NCBI GenBank assembly: GCA_023429825.1
Contig: JAEZDC010000099.1
Coordinates: 1 to 7,211, forward strand
Direction of reading: 5' to 3'
DNA: 7,211 nucleotides
From: Bacteroidota bacterium
GTDB taxonomy: Bacteria; Bacteroidota; Bacteroidia; Chitinophagales; Chitinophagaceae
Below the pieces are notes generated by a model. It saw only the letters and a list, made by a program, of their open reading frames with translations. It had not been told where the DNA came from and made no database searches. Shown piece after piece: positions 1-5,106 of the stretch (position 1 is the first letter of the stretch; the number at the start of each line of letters is the position of its first letter). The translations under genes and the position numbers were made by a program.

Positions 1-242
1 GTGAACCCCAGGTTTGTTTAAATTAACCCCATTATAAAACAAAAAACGACAGGTACAAAATTGCTTTGATGATCGATGACGTGAAACCTGAAACAATAGC
101 CAAAGCTTTGAACAGGTTGCTAGGTGAGGATGACTTACATAGTCAATTACATCAAAACTGTTTAAAGGCTGCAGAAGAATTAAATTGGGAAAACGAAGAA
201 GCTAAACTATTGGAGTTTTACAAAATGCTGCTCAAGGAATAA
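1..242 (+). pseudogene. C-terminal remnant of a glycosyltransferase, frame-disrupted
   Basis: An open frame from 27 to the TAA at 240-242 encodes a C-terminal tail typical of GT4-type glycosyltransferases: an 'LMIDDVKPETIAKALNRLL' strand and helix, then an 'AAEELNWENEEAKLLEFYKMLL' helix (shown here in parts; together about 57 residues from the ATG at 69). Such enzymes move a sugar from a nucleotide-sugar donor to a cell-surface glycan. The reading frame is closed upstream by TAA at 24-26. The segment just before the expected junction reads better in another frame (INPIIK at 22-39), as if one A were missing from the A run at 41-46; that frame is itself stopped at 19-21. I therefore read it as a broken gene whose body lies outside the window. 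It could instead be an intact gene damaged by sequencing error, or a short ORF starting at 69. The next glycosyltransferase follows on the same strand, which fits a glycan gene cluster. Confidence 0.5.
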
Positions 243-255
243 GGCGTACAAGAGT

Positions 256-302
256 GCGACGCAACAGGAGATTCATTGAAATACAAAAGCTGGCTTCATA
301 AT
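256..302 (+). repeat. Copy 1 of a 47-base leader element shared with purM
   Basis: Aligned without gaps to the reverse complement of 3361-3407, this segment matches at 36 of 47 positions. The blocks are GCGACGCAACAGG (256-268), GAT, AAAGCTGG (286-293) and TCATAAT (296-302). It fills most of the spacer between the broken glycosyltransferase and the intact one. In the purM copy the final AAT is the start of ATG; here the equivalent codon is ATA at 301, two codons before the TTG used as start and in the same frame. TGCGACGCA (255-263) is an odd-centred palindrome. Whether this acts as a DNA site, an RNA leader or is a dispersed repeat cannot be told from two copies. Confidence 0.6.
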
Positions 303-306
303 AAAA

Positions 307-1440
307 TTGGAAAAGCATCTACATATCATCTCACTCACAGTTCCTTATCCGGTCGACTACGGCGGCGTGTTCGATCTTTTTTATAAGTTACCAGCATTGA
401 AAAATTTAGGTGTGGAAATTCACCTGCATTGCTTTGATTATGGCAGAGGCGAGCAACCAGAGTTGAATAAATATTGTGCATCAGTCACCTATTATAAAAG
501 GAGTAAAGACATTTTCTCACCACTTCCATTTATTGTCAGCAGTAGAAAAAATGAAGAATTATTTGAACGACTGTTGCAAGATGATTACCCGATCTTGATG
601 GAGGGAATTCATTGCACTGCACTTCTGACTGATAGAAGATTTGCTATGAGGGATTGTTACGTTCGTTTACACAATGTGGAATTTCAATACTACAGAGGTC
701 TGCAGCAAACAGCAACATCCCTGTTTAAGAAACTATACTATCAAAGAGAAAGTAAATGTCTTTACCGGCACGAAAAATATTTAGCATTTAATGCAATCTT
801 TTGGAGTGTTACGGAAAAGGATGCTGAAACTTACCGGAAAGAATTTGGTTGCCCGGATATTCACTATCTGCCACTGTTCTTACCGGAATGGAAAGTTTCA
901 AGTGCAGAAGGAAGAGGCCATTATTGTTTGTACCAGGGAGATTTAAGCGTTGATGCGAATGAAAAAGCTGCATTATGGCTGATAAACCAGGTGTTTGCCG
1001 AAATTGATATTCCGTTGATCATTGCCGGCAAAAATCCATCTGCTAAATTGGTGCAGTTGATTCAGCATAAAAAGAATATCAGCATTGTTGCCAATCCTTC
1101 TGAAGATGACATGCAAGCCATGATCGCCAAAGCACAGATAAACATTCTTCCATCATTCACCAATACAGGAATTAAACTGAAGCTGATTAATGCTTTGTAT
1201 AATGGACGATTTATCGTGTGCAATAAGGCAACTGTTGAAGGAACAGGATTTGAAAGTTTATGTCATATTGCAGAAGAGGCAAGCGCATTTAAAGATCTAA
1301 TCAATACCTTATATCAGCAGGGCTTTGCTTCACCAGAAATTGAGCGAAGAAAGCAATTACTCAATTTTCATTTTGATAATGAAAAGAACGCACAAAGGCT
1401 TTTACAATGCATCTGGCCCAACCAGGAATCTAACCCCTGA
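307..1440 (+). CDS. GT4-type glycosyltransferase (TTG start)
   Basis: This 377-residue protein looks like a GT-B fold glycosyltransferase that transfers a sugar from a nucleotide-sugar donor to a surface polysaccharide or lipid-linked glycan in the cytoplasm. The N-terminal Rossmann half opens with 'LHIISLTVPYPVDYGG' (residues 5-20), the donor-side half begins near 'YCLYQGDLSVDANEKAA' (about 207-223), and 'IIAGKNPS' and 'INILPSFTNTGIKLKLINAL' follow, the last being the glycine/lysine segment that contacts the donor phosphate. The usual EX7E glutamates are not obvious. No signal peptide or membrane helix is seen. No ATG lies in frame between the stop at 277-279 and conserved sequence, so TTG at 307 is the best start; an A-rich stretch precedes it as is usual in Bacteroidota. 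ATA at 301, which aligns with the purM ATG, is the alternative. Donor and acceptor are unknown. The 3' end overlaps ftsE by 11 bases, tail to tail. Confidence 0.8.
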   Translation: MEKHLHIISLTVPYPVDYGGVFDLFYKLPALKNLGVEIHLHCFDYGRGEQPELNKYCASVTYYKRSKDIFSPLPFIVSSRKNEELFERLLQDDYPILMEGIHCTALLTDRRFAMRDCYVRLHNVEFQYYRGLQQTATSLFKKLYYQRESKCLYRHEKYLAFNAIFWSVTEKDAETYRKEFGCPDIHYLPLFLPEWKVSSAEGRGHYCLYQGDLSVDANEKAALWLINQVFAEIDIPLIIAGKNPSAKLVQLIQHKKNISIVANPSEDDMQAMIAKAQINILPSFTNTGIKLKLINALYNGRFIVCNKATVEGTGFESLCHIAEEASAFKDLINTLYQQGFASPEIERRKQLLNFHFDNEKNAQRLLQCIWPNQESNP

Positions 1441-2134
1441 TCGAGCTAGATTCTGCTGTTACAGCGCTATCAATCACTTTGCCTCTTTCAGTCTTCAGCA
1501 TTCGTGAAGGATAACGGTTGATAACAATAAAATCGTGCGTAGCCATTACTACAGCAGTTCCATAATCTCTTGCAATATGAAACAATAGCTGCATAATCTC
1601 ATCGCTCGTTTCAGGATCGAGATTACCTGTAGGCTCATCAGCCAATATTAATTTGGGGGAGTTCAGAAGCGCTCTTGCAATATCCACCCTTTGCTGTTCA
1701 CCACCACTCATTTCAAAGGGGTACTTAAATCCTTTCGCTCTTAACCCTACTTTATCCAACACATCATTGATCTTTTCTTCCATGAGCTTATTATCTGTCC
1801 AGCCTGTTGCTTTCAAAACAAACTTCAGGTTTTCATGCACATTTCTATCAGTAAGCAACTGAAAATCCTGGAACACAACACCCAGGTTTCTCCTGAGAAA
1901 AGGAACTTTCTTCCAATCCATTTTTTTAAGATCAAACCCAACTATGTTGCCCTCTCCTGCTTTTAAAGGGAGTTCTCCATACATTGTTTTCAACAAACTA
2001 CTTTTTCCTGTTCCGGTTTTACCAACGAGGTAAACAAACTCTCCTTTTCTTACTTCGAAATTCACATCACTGAGAATTAAGCTCTCACCCTGGAAAATAC
2101 TTGCGTTTCGTATGCTTACTACTGTTTCGCTCAT
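1430..2134 (-). CDS. ftsE: Cell-division ABC transporter ATPase FtsE
   Basis: A 234-residue ABC ATPase with the full motif set: Walker A GKTGTGKS (38-45), Q-loop Q89 in VVFQDFQLL, signature MSGGEQQR (142-149), Walker B LILADEP with E167, D-loop NLD (171-173) and switch H200. The sequence 'VVFQDFQLL' with 'NVHENL' and the short length are typical of FtsE. FtsE pairs with the membrane protein FtsX to gate peptidoglycan hydrolases at the septum, acting on the cytoplasmic face. No ftsX lies next to it; separation of the two genes is, as I recall, common in Bacteroidota. The signature has M in place of the first L and E in place of the final Q of LSGGQ, a normal family variation. It lies 52 bases downstream of purM on the same strand, with its own likely promoter box at 2154-2161. 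A LolD-type transporter ATPase is the main alternative. Confidence 0.85.
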   Translation of the reverse strand: MSETVVSIRNASIFQGESLILSDVNFEVRKGEFVYLVGKTGTGKSSLLKTMYGELPLKAGEGNIVGFDLKKMDWKKVPFLRRNLGVVFQDFQLLTDRNVHENLKFVLKATGWTDNKLMEEKINDVLDKVGLRAKGFKYPFEMSGGEQQRVDIARALLNSPKLILADEPTGNLDPETSDEIMQLLFHIARDYGTAVVMATHDFIVINRYPSRMLKTERGKVIDSAVTAESSSIRG

Positions 2135-2153
2135 GGTACTAATTTGAAGGCAT

Positions 2154-2161
2154 CAAAAATA
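2154..2161 (-). promoter_or_regulatory. Putative -7 box ahead of ftsE
   Basis: On the minus strand this reads TATTTTTG, matching the Bacteroidota sigma-70-type -7 consensus TAnnTTTG. It ends 19 bases before the ftsE ATG, giving a leader of roughly a dozen bases. No clear TTTG or TTG element is seen about 19-20 bases further upstream, so the call rests on one box and its position. Confidence 0.5.
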
Positions 2162-2186
2162 CTATGTAATTGTATTAACGCAGCAG

Positions 2187-3362
2187 TTAAAATTGGTATG
2201 CTACTTCTCCAAAGTTTCCCTTTAACAGCAACTGTTTAGATGAAGCTGTTTCTGTTCTTCCTACCACATGCGCATCAATATTGAATTGCTTTGCTGCTGC
2301 GATCATTTTTGCTGCAGCAGTTTCGTTGGTAAATATCTCTAACCGATGGCCCATATTAAACACCTGGTACATTTCTTTGTGATCGGCTCCTGAGTTTTTC
2401 TGAATCAGTTGAAATATTTCAGGCGCTTCAAACAGGTTGTCTTTTATCACCTTCATTGGTTGAGGCAAATACTTCATGCATTTAGTTTGTCCACCACCGC
2501 TGCAATGAATGATACCATCGATTTCGTCAAAATAGCTTTCAAGCAATACTTTCATCAAAGGGGCGTATGTTCTTGTTGGAGAAAGTAAGAGTTTTCCGAT
2601 AACAAAACGTGAATTGTTAATCGTTAAATCATCGCTCATCCTGCTTGTTCCTATATACACCACATCATTACTCAACGATGGTTCATACGTTTCAGGATAT
2701 TTCTCTGCATAAAATTTACTCAACACATCGTGCCTTGCGCTTGTTAAGCCGTTACTTCCTAATCCGCTATTGTATTCTTTTTCATATGTAGCTTGCCCAA
2801 AACTAGCAAAGCCAACGATCACATTGCCTGGCTTGATCTTTTGATTCGTGACCAGTTTATCTTTTTTCCACCTGCAGGTCATCGTTCCATTCACTGCAAT
2901 CGTTCTCACTACATCACCAACATCTGCAGTCTCTCCACCTAAGTAATGGATGTTTACTCCAAATTGTTTCATTTCATCAAAGAACTCCTGTGTTCCATTG
3001 ATCACTGCTTCGATCACCTCACCGGGTATAAGTAATTTATTCCTGTCGATTGTTGAAGAGAACAGAAGATCATCATACACACCAACACACAAAAGATCAT
3101 CAAGATTCATTGCCACCGCATCTTGCGCAATCCCTTTCCATGCACTTACATCTCCTGTTTCTTTCCAATACAAATATGCCAGGATGCTTTTCGTTCCTGC
3201 CCCATCTGCATGAGAAATGTTTACGTAGTTATCATCACCTCCCAAATAATCAGGATACATTTTGCAAAATGCATGCTCATACAGCCCTTTATCAAGCTTT
3301 GCAATTGCTTTATGCACTTCTTCTTTTTGAGCAGATACACCTCGTTGAGAATATAAAGACAT
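2187..3362 (-). CDS. purM: Phosphoribosylformylglycinamidine cyclo-ligase (AIR synthetase)
   Basis: PurM closes the imidazole ring of FGAM with ATP to give AIR, the fifth step of purine synthesis, in the cytoplasm. Starting at ATG 3362 the protein has 391 residues and begins MSLYSQRGVSAQKEEV, the start I know from Bacteroidota PurM. Motifs in order are HADGAGTKS (51-59, nucleotide/phosphate loop), QDAVAMNLDDL (80-90), GGETAD (142-147), SPTRTYAP and CSGGGQTK in the C-terminal half. It is longer than the roughly 345 residues of E. coli PurM, as expected for this lineage. An in-frame ATG at 3437 would add 25 residues, but these encode the shared leader element rather than conserved protein, so 3362 is preferred. 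It is transcribed away from ribF, with a likely box at 3454-3461, and ftsE follows on the same strand. A PurM-like paralogue is possible but less likely. Confidence 0.85.
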   Translation of the reverse strand: MSLYSQRGVSAQKEEVHKAIAKLDKGLYEHAFCKMYPDYLGGDDNYVNISHADGAGTKSILAYLYWKETGDVSAWKGIAQDAVAMNLDDLLCVGVYDDLLFSSTIDRNKLLIPGEVIEAVINGTQEFFDEMKQFGVNIHYLGGETADVGDVVRTIAVNGTMTCRWKKDKLVTNQKIKPGNVIVGFASFGQATYEKEYNSGLGSNGLTSARHDVLSKFYAEKYPETYEPSLSNDVVYIGTSRMSDDLTINNSRFVIGKLLLSPTRTYAPLMKVLLESYFDEIDGIIHCSGGGQTKCMKYLPQPMKVIKDNLFEAPEIFQLIQKNSGADHKEMYQVFNMGHRLEIFTNETAAAKMIAAAKQFNIDAHVVGRTETASSKQLLLKGNFGEVAYQF

Positions 3363-3407
3363 TATGATACCAGCTTTAGTTCTTTGTAGCATCGCCTGTT
3401 GCGTCGC
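3361..3407 (-). repeat. Copy 2 of the 47-base leader element, in the purM 5' leader
   Basis: Read on the minus strand this element starts GCGACGCAACAGG (3407-3395), has AAAGCTGG (3377-3370) and ends TCATAAT, whose last two bases are the AT of the purM start codon. It matches 256-302 at 36 of 47 positions without a gap. TTGCGACGCAA (3409-3399) is an 11-base palindrome with a single central base. If transcription starts from the box at 3454-3461, the whole element lies within the transcribed leader. Confidence 0.6.
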
Positions 3408-3453
3408 AAGCACTTCATCGTTCCAGTCGCTGAGCATCAGTTGACGTTGCGGA

Positions 3454-3461
3454 CAAATGTA
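3454..3461 (-). promoter_or_regulatory. Putative -7 box for purM
   Basis: On the minus strand this reads TACATTTG, a full match to TAnnTTTG. It lies 91 bases before the purM ATG at 3362, which implies an untranslated leader of about 80-85 bases that contains the shared element. No good -33 element is seen in the heptamer tract upstream. Confidence 0.45.
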
Positions 3462-3471
3462 CGTTTACCCC

Positions 3472-3499
3472 ATTCACCATTCACTATTCACTATTCACT
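3472..3499 (+). repeat. Four-unit heptamer tandem repeat (ATTCACY) in the purM-ribF spacer
   Basis: Four 7-base units lie end to end: one ATTCACC (3472-3478) and three ATTCACT (3479-3499). The next bases are ATTTTTG, so the final T and A of the repeat boundary form the first two bases of the ribF -7 box. A perfect heptamer array beside a promoter is prone to slippage, which would change the sequence upstream of the box in 7-base steps without touching any coding frame. Confidence 0.85.
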
Positions 3500-3506
3500 A
3501 TTTTTG
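3499..3506 (+). promoter_or_regulatory. Putative -7 box for ribF
   Basis: TATTTTTG matches TAnnTTTG and ends 6 bases before the ribF ATG at 3513. Transcription would then start at or next to the start codon, giving a leaderless or nearly leaderless message. The box directly abuts the heptamer array. No clear -33 TTTG is present. Confidence 0.55.
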
Positions 3507-3512
3507 CCCACC

Positions 3513-4451
3513 ATGCAGGTACACAGTAATCTGGAGAGTTTACCATCGTTTCGAAACGCTATTATCACTATAGGCACTTTTGATGGTGTTCATCTTGGGC
3601 ATCAGCAAATCATTTCCCAGTTAAAGGAAGAAGCACACAATCAAAACGGTGAAAGCATTATTATTACATTTCATCCCCATCCAAGAAAGATTGTCTCTTC
3701 CGTTCCGGGCGATATAAAGCTGCTCACCACTTTGGAAGAGAAGATTCAACTTCTCACACAGGCAGGAATCGATCACCTTATAGTTGTTCCATTCGATAAT
3801 AAATTTTCGAATCAATCAGCGGATGAGTATGTAACTGATTTTTTATACAGGAATTTCACTCCGCATACTTTAATCATCGGGTATGATCACAGATTTGGAA
3901 AAGGAAGAAAAGGAGATTATCATCTCCTGGAAAAGTATGGAGAAGAGCTTGGGTTTATCGTTAAAGAAATTCCAGAACATATTCTAAATGAAGTAACGGT
4001 TAGCTCAACCCGGATCAGAACAGCTTTACTGGAACACAATATCGATACGGCTAACAAATTCCTGGGTTATAATTATTTCTTTGAAGGAACAGTAGTTGAA
4101 GGAAATAAAATAGGAAGAACCATTGGCTATCCTACTGCCAACTTACATATAGAAAGTGAAGAAAAACTAATTCCTGCTGATGGTATATATTCCGTAACAG
4201 TGGCCATTGACAATGGACAATGGGCAACGGACAAAAAAGGAATGATGTACATTGGCAATCGCCCGGTTGTGGAAGGAAAGCACAGAACGATTGAAGTAAA
4301 TATTTTTGATTTTGATGAAGATATTTACGGTAGTATTTTAAAAGTTAAAATGCACAACTATCTAAGAGGTGATGTTCCTTTGCACGGTTTAGATGAATTG
4401 AAGGCACAGCTTGCAAAGGATAAGCAAGATTGTTTACAGCTACTTGCCTAA
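3513..4451 (+). CDS. ribF: Bifunctional riboflavin kinase / FAD synthetase
   Basis: A 312-residue RibF, the usual family length, which phosphorylates riboflavin to FMN and adenylylates FMN to FAD in the cytoplasm. The N-terminal nucleotidyltransferase half shows GTFDGVHLGH (21-30), TFHPHPR (52-58), GYDHRFGKGRKGD (123-135) and VSSTRIR (163-169). The C-terminal kinase half shows GRTIGYPTAN (201-210), DGIYSV (223-228), IGNRPV (247-252) and E261 in 'IEVNIFDF', the expected catalytic glutamate. The open frame extends upstream to 3399, but the extra 38 residues run through the promoter box and heptamer repeat and look non-coding; ATG 3513 begins normal family sequence. The next gene starts 8 bases after its stop, so the two are probably cotranscribed. 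It supplies FAD, which the nearby kynurenine monooxygenase needs, though that gene is in the opposite unit. Confidence 0.93.
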   Translation: MQVHSNLESLPSFRNAIITIGTFDGVHLGHQQIISQLKEEAHNQNGESIIITFHPHPRKIVSSVPGDIKLLTTLEEKIQLLTQAGIDHLIVVPFDNKFSNQSADEYVTDFLYRNFTPHTLIIGYDHRFGKGRKGDYHLLEKYGEELGFIVKEIPEHILNEVTVSSTRIRTALLEHNIDTANKFLGYNYFFEGTVVEGNKIGRTIGYPTANLHIESEEKLIPADGIYSVTVAIDNGQWATDKKGMMYIGNRPVVEGKHRTIEVNIFDFDEDIYGSILKVKMHNYLRGDVPLHGLDELKAQLAKDKQDCLQLLA

Positions 4452-4459
4452 ATTTACGC

Positions 4460-5065
4460 ATGACCAAACATTACCATTCTTACTTAGCACTTGGAGATTC
4501 TTATACGATTGGCGAAGCGGTTCCGATCTATGAAAGTTTTCCTTATCAAACTGTTCAGCTACTAAGAAAAAAAGGATATCATTTTCATGCCCCGGAGATC
4601 GTTGCAAAAACAGGCTGGACGACATTTGAACTGGCTGATCATCTCATCAATCATGAATTAAATGATCACTACGATTTTGTAACCTTGTTAATCGGCGTAA
4701 ATAACCAATATCGCGGACTTGCATTAGCAGATTACAAAACAGATTTTGAATTCCTTTTAAAGAAAGCGATTCATTTTACCAGTAATAAGAAAGTATTTGT
4801 TGTCTCTATTCCTGATTGGGGCACTACACCTTTTGCGGAAGGCAGGGACAAGAAAAAAATTGCCAAAGAAATAGATGAATACAATTCAGCTAAGAAAGCC
4901 ATAACTGAAAAATATAAAGTAACGTTTATCGATATTACTACCGCTCAACGCAGAGATAGTGACGATACAGGTTTTGTGGCTTCAGATAAATTGCACCCAT
5001 CAGTAAAGGAGTATGCTAAATGGGCGGCTTTGGTGGCGGATAAAATGAAAGAGCAGATTAGATAA
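4460..5065 (+). CDS. SGNH/GDSL-family hydrolase
   Basis: From ATG 4460 this is a 201-residue single-domain SGNH hydrolase, an esterase or lipase-like fold acting on ester or acyl bonds. Block I is GDSYTIGE with nucleophile S14, block II has G52 in KTGWTT, block III is IGVNNQYRG with N81, and block V is SDKLHPS with D176 and H179, so the catalytic set appears complete. No signal peptide is seen, which suggests a cytoplasmic enzyme; the substrate is unknown. An ATG at 4430 is in frame but lies inside the end of ribF and adds 10 residues before conserved sequence, so 4460 is preferred; it stands 8 bases after the ribF stop. The gene ends tail to tail with kynurenine monooxygenase, 25 bases apart. 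Lysophospholipase (TesA-like) or a carbohydrate esterase are possible roles, which the sequence does not decide. Confidence 0.88.
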   Translation: MTKHYHSYLALGDSYTIGEAVPIYESFPYQTVQLLRKKGYHFHAPEIVAKTGWTTFELADHLINHELNDHYDFVTLLIGVNNQYRGLALADYKTDFEFLLKKAIHFTSNKKVFVVSIPDWGTTPFAEGRDKKKIAKEIDEYNSAKKAITEKYKVTFIDITTAQRRDSDDTGFVASDKLHPSVKEYAKWAALVADKMKEQIR

Positions 5066-5106
5066 AATGTTTGCCAACCCTGAACTGCAGCTAAAGTTTA
5101 TCTAAT
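5057..5106. terminator. 10-bp inverted repeat across convergent stop codons, possible bidirectional terminator
   Basis: ATTAGATAAA (5057-5066) and TTTATCTAAT (5097-5106) are perfect inverted arms separated by 30 bases. Each arm lies at the 3' end of one of the two facing genes: the left one includes the stop TAA of the SGNH hydrolase and the right one the last codons of kynurenine monooxygenase. The position suits a shared transcription end. The arms are AT-rich, the loop is long and no long T run follows, so a strong intrinsic terminator is doubtful. Confidence 0.35.

Noticed and set aside
253..306. Decayed purM coding fragment ahead of the glycosyltransferase (ATQQ and TKAG read in frame)
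   Set aside because: The matching part of the purM side lies upstream of its likely start codon, so a shared non-coding leader explains it better.
276..386. Short ORF from TTG 276 with AGGAG at 266-270 as ribosome site
   Set aside because: It ends after about 36 codons in a frame different from the glycosyltransferase, and the AGGAG is part of the shared leader (AGGCG in the other copy).
2175..2190. TTAAC / GTTAA inverted repeat at the purM stop as a terminator
   Set aside because: Only 5 base pairs, AT-rich and without a following T run; too weak to call.
3050..3367. Plus-strand ORFs opposite purM
   Set aside because: They lie wholly inside a well-supported gene on the other strand and have low-complexity, unrecognisable translations.
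3363..3437. N-terminal extension of purM from an ATG at 3437
   Set aside because: The extra 25 residues are not known family sequence, and the DNA matches a non-coding leader elsewhere in the window; MSLYSQRG at 3362 is the family start.
3399..3512. N-terminal extension of ribF from an ATG at 3399
   Set aside because: It would translate a promoter box and a heptamer repeat and overlaps the purM leader; the conserved protein begins after ATG 3513.
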